Below, piece by piece: positions 34,980 to 44,678 of a stretch of 64,000 bases of DNA. The DNA is taken from positions 434,001 through 498,000 of the forward strand of contig OZ250159.1 of NCBI GenBank assembly GCA_965237785.1, in the 5' to 3' direction. The stretch's first letter is position 1, and each line of letters begins with the position of its first letter. Source of the stretch: UBA6522 sp965237785 (lineage in GTDB: Bacteria; Pseudomonadota; Gammaproteobacteria; Steroidobacterales; Rariloculaceae). The notes under the pieces are model-generated. The model worked only from the letters and a program-made list of their open reading frames with translations, was not told the DNA's origin and searched no databases. A program made the position numbers and the translations under genes.

Positions 34980-36619
34980 TCCACACAGTCCGAATTTGCG
35001 GCTTCAAGCGATTCCAGGATGTGGAATTCCACTTGCCGGGGCACCTGGTTTTAGCAGGTCCCAACAATACCGGTAAAACTACAGTGCTTCAGGCCATCGC
35101 CTCATGGTCGCTTGCCTTGCGGCAGTGGAGAGCGCTGAACGACTTCAATCCTCGACAAGGATACACGAATGCGCCGATTGCCCGGCATGCGTTCGCGTCG
35201 GTTCCCCTCAGGAGCTTCGATCTGATGTGGACGGACCGCCAATATCGGGGGAAGATCGAGATCGAGATTCGGCACAACACGGGCTGGTCAGTGACGATGG
35301 AGTTCATCGCCGACAGCACGGAGCAGATATACGTTCGGCCAGCGAACACGCCTGCTGATGTTTTACGAGAGCTCGATCTTCGTGCGGTATTCATCCCTCC
35401 CATGACTGGTCTTGAAGTCGACGAGCCACTTTATCAGCGTCCGAAAATTGAGCAGCTTCTCGGCCTCGGCCGTCCAGGCGATGTCCTGCGAAATCTGCTG
35501 GTGGAAGTGAACACCAACGAGTCTGCTTGGGATGCGCTCCAAGCTTCCATAAAAAAGCTATTCGGCTACGAACTCCTGCCTCCCGATTCCAGCGGCGCGC
35601 ACATTCTTTCCGAATACAGGATGGTGGAAGGCGGGCAATCTTTGGACATCGCGAGTGCCGGCAGCGGTTTTCAACAAGTTCTGATGCTGCTCGCGTTTCT
35701 CAACACACGAGAGGGCGCGGTACTGCTCCTGGACGAACCGGACGCGCATCTACACTTGATTCTCCAGGACGCGATTTACCATGAGTTACGGACGGTTGCC
35801 GCCCGGCAGCATTCGCAGCTCATCGTTGCGACCCACTCTGAGGTCGTGATCAACACGGTCGAACCTCGTGAGTTGTGCGTCTTGGTCAACCAACCGCGTA
35901 TGGTTGCCGACAACGTTGAGCGAGGGAGACTAATTTCTTCGCTTCGCGTATTGAGCAACGCGGACGTGATGCAGGCCCTGAGTGTCCGTGGCGTCCTTTA
36001 TGTGGAGGATTTTACTGACATCAATATCCTTCGTTCGTGGGCTGCCCAGCTCGGACACCAGGCCGAGAATCTATTGACCACGGAATTGATGTGGAAACCG
36101 GTGGTCTTTCAGGCGCAGGACGGACGACCGGGAATCAGGGCGCGGGATCATTTCGATGCCTTGCGGATCGTGCACGACAATCTTCCTGGACTCGAACTCG
36201 TCGACGGTGATGCGCATCCGGCGATCCAGGCCAGCGAGATCACTGGGACTGGCTTGCAGCGGCAACGCTGGCAGCGCTACGAGATCGAAAGCTACCTCAT
36301 CCACCCGGATGCGCTCGCCCGTTTCGTGACAGCCATGGTAGGGGCAGACTCTGCTGCACCGCATGTGGAGGACATGCTTGCCTACTGGCGCGACGAGTTT
36401 CCGCCGGCGGTGGTAAGGAATCCGCTCGCTGACCACGAATTCCTGAATACGACCAAGGCTCGTACGCGGCTAATTCCGCCGCTACTGGAAGCGGCGGAAA
36501 TCTTCATTCCCTACACCCGCTACCATGAGATTGCAGCGTTGATGCTTCCTGAAGAAATCCACCCCGAAGTCGTGGAGAAACTGGATGCAATCTGCCTCGC
36601 ATTCCGAGTCGAGCCGTGA
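34976..36619 (+). CDS. AAA ATPase with OLD/DUF4435-like C-terminal domain
   Basis: A 547-residue protein with GTG start. Walker A GPNNTGKTT (28-36), ABC-type signature SAGSGFQQ (227-234), Walker B VLLLDEPDAHLH (249-260) and switch ATHSE (285-289) make an ABC-like AAA15/21 ATPase. The C-terminal 200 residues have VLYVEDFTDINIL (Glu 344, Asp 348), ELVDGDAH (Asp 410, Asp 412) and YEIESYLIHPDAL, resembling a TOPRIM or DUF4435 nuclease domain as in OLD and PARIS proteins. Genes on both sides overlap by 4 nt, so it is an integral member of the operon. It could sense phage interference with the system or act as a second nuclease; that is inference. Confidence 0.82.
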   Translation: MIHTVRICGFKRFQDVEFHLPGHLVLAGPNNTGKTTVLQAIASWSLALRQWRALNDFNPRQGYTNAPIARHAFASVPLRSFDLMWTDRQYRGKIEIEIRHNTGWSVTMEFIADSTEQIYVRPANTPADVLRELDLRAVFIPPMTGLEVDEPLYQRPKIEQLLGLGRPGDVLRNLLVEVNTNESAWDALQASIKKLFGYELLPPDSSGAHILSEYRMVEGGQSLDIASAGSGFQQVLMLLAFLNTREGAVLLLDEPDAHLHLILQDAIYHELRTVAARQHSQLIVATHSEVVINTVEPRELCVLVNQPRMVADNVERGRLISSLRVLSNADVMQALSVRGVLYVEDFTDINILRSWAAQLGHQAENLLTTELMWKPVVFQAQDGRPGIRARDHFDALRIVHDNLPGLELVDGDAHPAIQASEITGTGLQRQRWQRYEIESYLIHPDALARFVTAMVGADSAAPHVEDMLAYWRDEFPPAVVRNPLADHEFLNTTKARTRLIPPLLEAAEIFIPYTRYHEIAALMLPEEIHPEVVEKLDAICLAFRVEP

Positions 36620-39600
36620 ACCCTCACGAGGTTCCCGAGCCAATCCTGAACTCGCCTTTCGAGGAACCGAGGGAGCATTGGCGCATCGTGGAGTACGAAC
36701 CGCCGGAGCGGCGGGTTGGCCGGCGCCCAGCCATGTACTTCTACCGGCCGCCCGGAAGCGAATCCTCGCCGGAACGGCAGGGAGTCGGAACGGCAATCGG
36801 GTTGAAGTTGGTCAACCGGATTCGCGCCAAACTCGCCGAGTGGAGAACATTGGCGCTACGGGGCGAAGGCGGCGTGACTCGAACCACAATGGAGTTGTTG
36901 CGCTATTGGCGCCGGGAGGATCGCAAGCACCGGCTGTTTTTCGCGCAGCTTGAAGCTGCTGAAACGATCATTTTCCTCGCGGAGGCACGGGCGGACTTCT
37001 TGCAAGGGATCGATGTCCCGCTCGACCAGCCCAGTGCGGATGCGCAGGCCGACGGAATCCGGGCTTTCCGGCGTTACGCATGCAAGATGGCGACGGGCAC
37101 GGGAAAGACGACGGTCATGGGCATGCTTGCCGCCTGGAGCATTCTCAACAAGGTGACGGATCGGGGAAACGCACGGTACTCGGACGTGGTACTCGTTGTC
37201 TGCCCTAACGTAACAATCCGAAACCGGCTCGAAGAACTCAAGCCGCAAGGGGGCGAAGCCAGCCTGTACCGCACGCGCGACCTCGTCCCGCCGCGCTTCA
37301 TGCCGCAACTCGCTCAAGGACACGTGCTGGTCACCAACTGGCACGTGTTCGAACCAAAAGCGATTCAAGTTGCGGGCCAGTCGGCGAAGGTCGTTCGCGC
37401 CGGTCGCGAGGTCCGGACAAGGGAAACTATCCGTATCGGCGCCAAGACAACGACAGTGCGCGGTGTGCGCTATCTGACCTTGAATGCTCTCGAACGGCAA
37501 ACGGCCGCTGGGCTGATTGACATTCTGGATGAACACCGGGATCGGCAAGACAACCTCAAGGCCGTCTCGGTGGAATCGTTTCGGTATGTCGAGAGCGACA
37601 CCAAGCTCATCGAACGCGTGCTCGGGCGCGAAATCGGAGGCAAACGAAATATCCTGGTCATGAACGACGAAGCCCATCACGCTTATCGGTTACGGCCCAC
37701 CGAAACGGACGAAGGCGAGAAAGACTTGTTCGGCGAATTGGACGATGTAGAGGAGTACTACCGAGAGGCCACCGTGTGGGTCGACGGTCTGGATCGAATT
37801 CACAAGCATCGCGGCATCAACCTATGCATCGACCTTTCCGCGACGCCGTACTTTCTGGGGCGGGCCGGACAGGACGCGAACCGCCCGTTTCCCTGGGTCG
37901 TCTGCGATTTTGGGCTCATCGATGCCATCGAGTCGGGTCTGGTCAAGATCCCGCAACTCGCTGTTCGCGACACCAGCGGTAACGCGGTTCCCGGTTACTT
38001 CAACATCTGGCGCTGGATTCTTCCGAAGCTGACGCCAGCGGAACGCGGTGGGAGGCGCGGACGCGTGAAGCCGGAAGCCGTGCTCAAGTACGCGCACGTG
38101 CCGGTGGTGATGCTCGGTGGTTTGTGGGATGCGCTACGTGCGGAGTGGTCGCGGCGCGAAGGAGATAGCCGGCCACCCGTTTTCATCATCGTTTGCAACA
38201 ATACCGCGCTCGCCAAGGTTATTTTTCAGTGGCTCGCCGAGGACAAGGCGCCGGTGGGTATACCCCCGGCGCGGATCGACGAATTGCGTAACGCGAACGG
38301 GAATAACTACACGATTCGCGTGGACTCCAAGGTCGTGCGTGAATCTGACAGCGGGCAGGCGAAGTCTGACGAAGATCGGTGGATGCGTTTTACGCTGGAT
38401 ACGGTCGGAAAGATCGATTGGCCAATGGACGGGCAAAGGCGCTCTATCTACCCGGAGGGGTTCGAGGCGTTAGCGAAGAAACTTGAGCGCACACTACATC
38501 CGCCTGGCCGGGATGTGCGGTGCATTGTAAGCGTGGGAATGTTAACAGAGGGATGGGACTGCAATACCGTTACCCATATCATCGGACTTCGCCCCTTCAT
38601 GTCCCAATTGCTTTGCGAGCAAGTTGTCGGTAGAGGTCTGCGGAGATCCAGCTATGCCGTGGGAGAAGATGGCAAGCTGGGCGAGGAAGTCGCCAAGATC
38701 TTCGGCGTCCCGTTCGAGATCGTGCCGCTGAAGGAGAACCCTCCGGGCGTTGACCCGAAGCCCGACGCGAAGACCTGGCGGATCCGGGCAGTGCCTGAGA
38801 AGGTGCATCTGGAGATTCGTTTTCCGCGCGTGGAGGGCTACATCCAGGGGATCCGGCACCGCGTGAAGGTGGACTGGGAGAACATAGCCCCGCTCCGACT
38901 CGATCCGATGGACATCCCGCCCGAGGTGGAAATGAAGGCGGGGCTTCCGAGCAACACGGGCAGGCCGTCCCTCGTCGGTCCGGGACATCTTGAGCGCGTG
39001 GATCTCAACCCTTACCGCAAGGGGCGTCGCCTCCAGCAACTGGTATTCGAAATGGCGCGAGACCTTACTCGGGAATACCGGCAACAACCCGGCTGCGATG
39101 CGCCGGCGCATGTGTTGTTTTCCCAGCTTGCGCTCATCGTCACTCGCTACCTCAAAGAGAAGGTTCATCCCATCGATCCGGCGCGGGACGTCGACGCGTT
39201 CCTTTCTCCTTGGTACGGGTGGCTCGTGGAACGGCTTGTAACCGCCATCCAGCCAGACAACGAGAGCGGGGAGGATGCCGAGTTGCCACGTTTCGAGAGC
39301 GGTCGGCGACCCGGATCAACGAACGAGGTTGACTTTGACACGCGTCAAGAACCTTATCCGGTCGTCAAGAGCCATATCAATGCGGTCGTGCCCGATACGG
39401 CCAAGTGGGAGCAAATGGCTGCGTATCGACTGGACAAGCATGACCATGTGCAGGCTTTCGTAAAGAATGCTGGGCTCGGTTTTGCAATCCCGTATTTTCA
39501 CAATGGTGAGCACCATGAGTATCTGCCCGACTTTATTATCCGGCTGACGGGAGACCGAGAGCGCTACCTTATACTGGAAACGAAGGGCTACGATCCACTT

Positions 39601-39741
39601 GAGGAGGTAAAAGCGCAGGCGGCGAACAGGTGGGTCCGGGCTGTGAATACCGACGCGGGCTTCGGCACTTGGGATTATGCCGTCGTATCGGATATGAGCA
39701 AGGTTGGAGATGAGGTCGACCGGTCGGCGGCCTCATTGTAG
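36616..39741 (+). CDS. Type III-like restriction helicase-nuclease (Res, BPTD_3080-like)
   Basis: A 1,041-residue protein with GTG start overlapping the ATPase stop. Superfamily 2 helicase motifs: Walker A ATGTGKTT (159-166), DEAH box NDEAHH (about 350), DLSATPYFLGR motif III, GMLTEGWDCNTV motif V and QVVGRGLRR (about 669). The C-terminus has YLPDFIIRL followed by LILETKGYD (about 969-990), a PD-(D/E)XK endonuclease site. Length and architecture match the large restriction subunit family I know as BPTD_3080. It would cut DNA with Mod supplying specificity. No lesions are visible, so the operon should be functional. Confidence 0.88.
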   Translation: MNPHEVPEPILNSPFEEPREHWRIVEYEPPERRVGRRPAMYFYRPPGSESSPERQGVGTAIGLKLVNRIRAKLAEWRTLALRGEGGVTRTTMELLRYWRREDRKHRLFFAQLEAAETIIFLAEARADFLQGIDVPLDQPSADAQADGIRAFRRYACKMATGTGKTTVMGMLAAWSILNKVTDRGNARYSDVVLVVCPNVTIRNRLEELKPQGGEASLYRTRDLVPPRFMPQLAQGHVLVTNWHVFEPKAIQVAGQSAKVVRAGREVRTRETIRIGAKTTTVRGVRYLTLNALERQTAAGLIDILDEHRDRQDNLKAVSVESFRYVESDTKLIERVLGREIGGKRNILVMNDEAHHAYRLRPTETDEGEKDLFGELDDVEEYYREATVWVDGLDRIHKHRGINLCIDLSATPYFLGRAGQDANRPFPWVVCDFGLIDAIESGLVKIPQLAVRDTSGNAVPGYFNIWRWILPKLTPAERGGRRGRVKPEAVLKYAHVPVVMLGGLWDALRAEWSRREGDSRPPVFIIVCNNTALAKVIFQWLAEDKAPVGIPPARIDELRNANGNNYTIRVDSKVVRESDSGQAKSDEDRWMRFTLDTVGKIDWPMDGQRRSIYPEGFEALAKKLERTLHPPGRDVRCIVSVGMLTEGWDCNTVTHIIGLRPFMSQLLCEQVVGRGLRRSSYAVGEDGKLGEEVAKIFGVPFEIVPLKENPPGVDPKPDAKTWRIRAVPEKVHLEIRFPRVEGYIQGIRHRVKVDWENIAPLRLDPMDIPPEVEMKAGLPSNTGRPSLVGPGHLERVDLNPYRKGRRLQQLVFEMARDLTREYRQQPGCDAPAHVLFSQLALIVTRYLKEKVHPIDPARDVDAFLSPWYGWLVERLVTAIQPDNESGEDAELPRFESGRRPGSTNEVDFDTRQEPYPVVKSHINAVVPDTAKWEQMAAYRLDKHDHVQAFVKNAGLGFAIPYFHNGEHHEYLPDFIIRLTGDRERYLILETKGYDPLEEVKAQAANRWVRAVNTDAGFGTWDYAVVSDMSKVGDEVDRSAASL

Positions 39742-39790
39742 TCATCCCGTACTCGGCAGGATTAAAACTTGATTAAGCGATAGTAGCGGC

Positions 39791-40999
39791 CTACTGGAGG
39801 ACAAACTTCTGCACGCGCTTGCCGGTCAGGACCTCGCCCGTGTAGATGTTGCCCTGTGAATCGCTGGCGATGCCGTCGATCCAGTAGAACTGCCCGGCGT
39901 TGCGGCCGGGGCTTCCGAATTGCCCCACCTCCTCGCCGGTGAAGCGATCATGGATCCACACCCTGTGGTTCGTGCCGTCGGCGACGAATACGTATTGCTG
40001 GTTCTCATCGTGGGAAAACGCCAGGTTGTAGGTGGTTCCGCACATGGGCCACTCGTTGCTGCCGGGGCCACCGCAGCCGGTTCCGTCCGGATTGCTGCGC
40101 GCCTGCGTGTTCGGGGACACCATGAACTCCGATACGTACTCGCCGGCCTTGGTGAAGACCTGGATTCGATTCATGCCGCGCTCGCAAACATAGACCAGTC
40201 CATCGTCGGAAAGCATGACGCAGTGAACGGCCGGGACAAAACCGTCGTGATCGGGCGGCGGCCCACCGGTCCATAGGTAACCAGGCTCGGGGTCGTTGCT
40301 GATTTCACTGAGCGGTTTGCCGCGTCCGCCCCAGCCTCGCTTGTAGTCGCCATTGTCCATGTCGTATACAAGCACGCGCTTGCCGTTTTCGAGCACGTAG
40401 ATCTCGCGTGCTTCCTCATCCAGGGCGATGTTGAATACGCCGTTGCGGAGGATTTCGGTTTCCTGATTGTCCTGGAAGTTGCGCGGCATCGGCGCCTCGC
40501 CGGGGGCGGGCCTCGACCCACGATGGGGAAAATCCCAGAGAAACTCGCCTTCCCGGGTGAACTTCATGAGACCCTCGCCTTGACCCAGCGCCGCGACCCA
40601 GACGTTGAACTCGCTGTCGACAATCACTGTCTGCGGCCGTGTGGGCCAAAGGGGATGGTGATCCGGGCCGCCCCAGGCATTGACCACGTTCCCCGCCGGA
40701 TCGAACTCGACGATATCGGGCGCGGCGATGCAGCAATCGCCTCGGGGCGGATCGTAGGAGGCCATGGCCTCATCGGGCCGTATGTCGTCGGACCGACTGA
40801 TGATCCAGACGTGGTCCCGGTCATCCGTGGTCATGGTCGGTACCCCCTGGACAATCCAGGCATTGGGCAGTGGCACGTTGGGCCAGAAAGGATCCACCTG
40901 GTACTGCGGGACCGGGACGTCTTGAGCCTGGACGCCCGAAAGCGGAATGAGCCCGAAGAGCGCGATCGCGATTAAAGGAGTTGACGGCCGAATTCTCAT
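39791..40999 (-). CDS. Exported NHL-repeat beta-propeller protein
   Basis: A 402-residue protein. ATG 40999 has GGAGG upstream and begins a signal peptide (TPLIAIALFGLIPLSGVQAQ). DHVWIISRSDD, FNVWVAALGQGEGLMKFTRE, DDGLVYVCERGMNRIQVFTK and TNHRVWIHDRFTGEEVGQFG are propeller blades of about 45 residues, giving a six-bladed fold. A CCIAAPDIVEFD segment has paired cysteines. Catalytic activity is uncertain: related propellers include peptidyl-glycine lyases and binding proteins. It is the last gene of a minus-strand group with gamma-glutamyltransferase and an aldehyde dehydrogenase. It converges with the restriction operon. Confidence 0.8.
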   Translation of the reverse strand: MRIRPSTPLIAIALFGLIPLSGVQAQDVPVPQYQVDPFWPNVPLPNAWIVQGVPTMTTDDRDHVWIISRSDDIRPDEAMASYDPPRGDCCIAAPDIVEFDPAGNVVNAWGGPDHHPLWPTRPQTVIVDSEFNVWVAALGQGEGLMKFTREGEFLWDFPHRGSRPAPGEAPMPRNFQDNQETEILRNGVFNIALDEEAREIYVLENGKRVLVYDMDNGDYKRGWGGRGKPLSEISNDPEPGYLWTGGPPPDHDGFVPAVHCVMLSDDGLVYVCERGMNRIQVFTKAGEYVSEFMVSPNTQARSNPDGTGCGGPGSNEWPMCGTTYNLAFSHDENQQYVFVADGTNHRVWIHDRFTGEEVGQFGSPGRNAGQFYWIDGIASDSQGNIYTGEVLTGKRVQKFVLQ

Positions 41000-41048
41000 T
41001 TGCGTGCCTCCTGTTTTGGACAGCTGTTGGCGTCGGCGAATTTCATTG

Positions 41049-42962
41049 TCAATACGCCATGGCGTAACAATCCCGCCGCACGTCGGCGCCCGCGATGCGT
41101 GCGCCGTGGTTAGGATCGAGCAGGACGACGGTGCCGCACGATGGGATTCCAAGCGGCTGGAGTCGATTCACGGCGTGACCGCGTTCTTCCAGGGAGCGGA
41201 TGACCTGTGGCGGCAGATCATTCTCGACGTTGAGTCGATTGAAACCCGTGTCGTGGGGCCAGAACGACGCGTAGTAGTGCAACGTCTGCACCCGCGGCGC
41301 CTGGATCGCCTGATGCAGATTGGGGTACCACTGGGACGGAAATTCGACGATGTTCAGGAACATCTGCAATATCGTCTGCTCCTGGCTGTCGCCGCCCGGT
41401 GTACCGATGGCGAGGAAAGGCTCGCCATCGCGCAGCACGATACTCGGTGTCAGGGTATAGCGGGGCCGCGAGCGGGGCCGCAGTTGCGCGGCGCGGGTCT
41501 CGTCGAGCCAGAACTGCTCGCCGCGAACGCTCATGCCGATACCGGTATCGCCGAGAATGACCGCGCCCCCGATCCAACCGCCGCTCGGCGTGCTGTCGAA
41601 TATGTTCCCGTCCTTGTCGATGACGGCGATGTGGGTCGTATCCTTCATGGTCCCGTCGTCGTCCACCGCGGCCACCCGCAGTCGTTCCCCGGTCTCGCTT
41701 TCGGCGGCCATCCAGAATGGCCAGTCCTCGCGGTCGAGCGTCTCGTCGAATGGAAACGGATCGCCGGCCATAAAGGATTCCGAAGCCTGCCGCATGTCGA
41801 TGAGTTGCGCGCGTTGCGCGGCGTACTCCTTGGACAGGAGTCCCTGGGCCGGGATGTCCACGAATTCGGGGTCGGCGTAATAGGTATCCCGGTCCGCGAA
41901 CGCCAGTTTCAACGCTTCGACGATGGTGTGGAGGTAGTCGGCGCTGTTGTGCCCCATTCTTTGAAGATCGAAATTTTCGAGGATATTCAATGCTTGCAGA
42001 AGCGTTGGCCCCTGGCTGTTGAACGACTGCTTGTAGATCGTGTAACGCTTGTAGGTGGTGCTGAGCGGTTCCTCCACCCTGGCGTAAAACTCCGCAAAGT
42101 CGTCGAGCGCAAACGGGGCGCCGTACGCCTGCAGGAACGCCACGATCTCCTCGGCGATGTCGCCCTTGTAGAAGCGGTCGCGTGCCGCGGCAACACCGGC
42201 TTCGCGCCCCTCGGCGCGGTGCTCGCGTTCGGCTTCCACCATCTTCTTCAGCGTATTGGCAAGGGTGGGAAGCTGGATGAGTTCGCCGGGCGTATACAGC
42301 GAGCCATCCGGGTGCGTCCAGTATTCGCGGTTGTCGGGCCATCGATTGATGAAGTCGAGTTCGCGGCGAATCGTATACACCGTTCGGGATCGCAGGGGAA
42401 AGCCGGCCTCCGCGTAGTCGATGGCGCGAGCGGCGACTTCCTCGAAACTCATGGTGCCCCAGCGCTCGAGTACGGTGAGCGCGCCGTGCAATGCGCCGGG
42501 CACCACCGCGGGGTCCAGCCCGTAGCCGTACAAGGTCTTGGCGTGCTCGTTGTACCAGTCAATGGTCGCCTCGCGCGGCGCCCAGCCCTGGCCGACGATA
42601 GAGGTTACGCTTCCCTCGCTCCGGGGATACACCAGAATCAGCGCTTCGCCGCCGAGACTGAAAAGGTCCTGCTCGACCACGCCGCCCGTCAGCAGGGCAG
42701 CCACGCCCGCGTCGAATGCATTGCCGCCGTTTTGCAGGATTTCGATGGCGGCGGCCGTGGTCAGGGGATGGCCGGCGGACACGCCGCCGCTGCTGCCCAT
42801 CACGGGGGGTCGCAGGAAGTTCGGAACCACGGTGACGACGTCCACCGGCGCCTCGGTGACGACATCCACCGGCGCTTCGGTATCGGCGGTTTGCGGCTCA
42901 CAGGCACCGATCAGGCCCAGGGCGCCGGCGGCGAGTATCAATCGGCTGATGGATCGGCTCAT
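41049..42962 (-). CDS. ggt: Gamma-glutamyltransferase family lipoprotein
   Basis: A 637-residue precursor. ATG 42962 begins a lipoprotein signal (RLILAAGALGLIGACEP). GNAFDAGVAALLTGGVVEQD and DTTHIAVIDKDGN (nucleophile Thr 442, the autocleavage point) plus TPGGDSQEQTILQMFLN define the Ntn-hydrolase gamma-glutamyltransferase fold. The enzyme transfers or hydrolyses gamma-glutamyl groups, for example of glutathione. TEAPVDVV is duplicated just after the lipobox, lengthening the tether. The start lies 15 bp after the stop of the aldehyde dehydrogenase gene, so they are likely one transcript. Confidence 0.9.
   Translation of the reverse strand: MSRSISRLILAAGALGLIGACEPQTADTEAPVDVVTEAPVDVVTVVPNFLRPPVMGSSGGVSAGHPLTTAAAIEILQNGGNAFDAGVAALLTGGVVEQDLFSLGGEALILVYPRSEGSVTSIVGQGWAPREATIDWYNEHAKTLYGYGLDPAVVPGALHGALTVLERWGTMSFEEVAARAIDYAEAGFPLRSRTVYTIRRELDFINRWPDNREYWTHPDGSLYTPGELIQLPTLANTLKKMVEAEREHRAEGREAGVAAARDRFYKGDIAEEIVAFLQAYGAPFALDDFAEFYARVEEPLSTTYKRYTIYKQSFNSQGPTLLQALNILENFDLQRMGHNSADYLHTIVEALKLAFADRDTYYADPEFVDIPAQGLLSKEYAAQRAQLIDMRQASESFMAGDPFPFDETLDREDWPFWMAAESETGERLRVAAVDDDGTMKDTTHIAVIDKDGNIFDSTPSGGWIGGAVILGDTGIGMSVRGEQFWLDETRAAQLRPRSRPRYTLTPSIVLRDGEPFLAIGTPGGDSQEQTILQMFLNIVEFPSQWYPNLHQAIQAPRVQTLHYYASFWPHDTGFNRLNVENDLPPQVIRSLEERGHAVNRLQPLGIPSCGTVVLLDPNHGARIAGADVRRDCYAMAY
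42831..42878 (-). repeat. 24-bp tandem duplication in the gamma-glutamyltransferase tether
   Basis: Two 24-bp units (42831-42854 and 42855-42878) differ at two positions, keep frame, and encode two successive copies of EAPVDVVT. Located between lipid anchor and enzyme domain, they change only linker length. Confidence 0.8.
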
Positions 42963-42976
42963 ATGCGGTCCTTGCG

Positions 42977-44536
42977 TCATGCGTTTGAGGGAAAGAATTT
43001 TTCCAAGAGTGGTTGGTACCCCTGCACGGCAGTGCGCTGCAGGTAGAATGACAGTCCGCGCAGGCCGCCCAATTCCTCGCCGCCGCCGGCACGGCCCGGT
43101 CCGCCGTGAACCATCGCCGGGGACACCACGCCGGGACTCGGCGCGAACGCGGCAACCTTGTTCCCGCCCAGCGTGAGCCGGCCATGAAACGGCGCAAGCG
43201 CCAGCAACATGGACCGCGCGAATCCCCGGTCATCGGTGTAGACGGATGAGACCAGCGCGCCGTTCCCGCGAGCGCAGAGATCGGCTGCATCTTCCATCGA
43301 CTCATAGGCCATGACCGTCACGGCGGGGCCGAACACCTCGCGGGCGTGTATGGCGTTGGCCGCGCCGGCGTCCTCGCACTTGAATACGTGCGGGGTGACG
43401 AAATAGCCGCGCCCGTTCTCAACGCCGGGCAGACCCCCGGGCGCGGAATCGCCTGTTACGCGGGTTGCCTCAGCGCCAATGGCGTCAAGGCCCGCGCGAA
43501 CATCGTGCAACTGCGCCTCGTTGACAAGGGGCCCAATTCGCACAGATGCGTCGGCCGGATTGCCCACCGTGAGAAATCCGAGTTCATCTTCGAGCGCTTC
43601 GACGCAATCGTCGAGACGGCCCGGAGGGACGAGGACACGCCGGATGGCTGTGCACTTCTGGCCAGCCTTCTGGCGGATGTCGGTAGTGACATCGCGGATC
43701 AGTTGTTGCCACGCCTCGGTTCCCGGGCGGACATCGGGGCCGAGTATGGCTGCATTGAGGCTGTCCGCCTCTACGTTGATGCGCATGGATGACCTGACGT
43801 GCGCATCGAGGCTGCGCAGGCGCTGAGCCGTATCGCTTGAGCCGGTGAACGCGAGCACGTCCTGTGGCCCGAGATGCGCCAGGAGGTCGCCCGTGGAACC
43901 GGCAATGAACGACAGCGCACCGGCCGGCACGACCTGGGCACCCACGACCAACTCCATCATCCGGTAGGCCAACAGCGCCGTGCTGGTGGCGGGTTTGGAG
44001 ATGACCGGCATGCCGGCGAGCAAGGCCACCGCGGCCTTTTCCATGAATCCCCACGCAGGAAAGTTGTAGGCGTTGATATGAACCGCGGCGCCCTGCAGCG
44101 GAGTCAGAATGTGCTTGCCTGCGTAGCGGGGGTTGCGCCCCAGGCGCTCGGAGTCGCCGTCCACAAGGAGCGTCCGCTCCCCGAGCGTCTTGCCGTAGGC
44201 CGAATAGGCCAGCAGGGTTCCGGTGGCGCCATCGACGTCGAACTTGGCATCGTTGCGGGTGTTGCCGCCATTGCGGATGGACAGTTCGAGCAGTTCTTCC
44301 CGGTGCGCGTATAGGACTTCATAGACGCCTCGCAGGCATGCGCCGCGTTCCCCAAACGTCAGTTCACGCAGCGCCGGGCCACCGACGTTCCGGGCATGAT
44401 CCAGCGCCGCGGCGAAATCGATGCCGCCGGTGCCGGTTTCGGCCAGTCGTTCCTCCGTGGCGGGATTGAGCAATACGGCGGACTCGCCCCGGCCTTCCTG
44501 CCAGGCGCCGTTGACATAGCTCTTGAGCTTGATCAC
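42977..44536 (-). CDS. PaaZ/BoxD-type CoA-semialdehyde dehydrogenase
   Basis: A 519-residue aldehyde dehydrogenase. It starts MIKLKSYVNGAWQEGRG as in the N-terminal module of PaaZ and in BoxD. The general base is Glu 256 (VEADSLNAAI) and the nucleophile Cys 295 (GQKCTAIRR). INAYNFPAWGFMEKAAVALL and GGGEELGGLRGL are family-specific. The stand-alone length (no MaoC hydratase domain) fits 3,4-dehydroadipyl-CoA semialdehyde dehydrogenase of the aerobic benzoyl-CoA (box) route or a related aromatic degradation step. No other box or paa genes are present in the window. It is the first gene of the minus-strand group. Confidence 0.87.
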   Translation of the reverse strand: MIKLKSYVNGAWQEGRGESAVLLNPATEERLAETGTGGIDFAAALDHARNVGGPALRELTFGERGACLRGVYEVLYAHREELLELSIRNGGNTRNDAKFDVDGATGTLLAYSAYGKTLGERTLLVDGDSERLGRNPRYAGKHILTPLQGAAVHINAYNFPAWGFMEKAAVALLAGMPVISKPATSTALLAYRMMELVVGAQVVPAGALSFIAGSTGDLLAHLGPQDVLAFTGSSDTAQRLRSLDAHVRSSMRINVEADSLNAAILGPDVRPGTEAWQQLIRDVTTDIRQKAGQKCTAIRRVLVPPGRLDDCVEALEDELGFLTVGNPADASVRIGPLVNEAQLHDVRAGLDAIGAEATRVTGDSAPGGLPGVENGRGYFVTPHVFKCEDAGAANAIHAREVFGPAVTVMAYESMEDAADLCARGNGALVSSVYTDDRGFARSMLLALAPFHGRLTLGGNKVAAFAPSPGVVSPAMVHGGPGRAGGGEELGGLRGLSFYLQRTAVQGYQPLLEKFFPSNA

Positions 44537-44678
44537 CCGGATAAGCCTCTGTAGTCGAGTCCGTATTCTACGTTGGCGGCGGGCTGGCGTCTGCCACCGC
44601 TGGATTTTCGGAAAATGTCCGTCTTCCTGAAGAAAACTTAACTGAGCGTCGCTGTCTCTTTTGGCAAAATATCACGGT

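Noticed and set aside
40947..43046. Long plus-strand open frame of 699 codons
   Set aside because: Antisense to the gamma-glutamyltransferase and the NHL gene, both with clear family motifs; it shows His/Arg/Gly-rich composition only.
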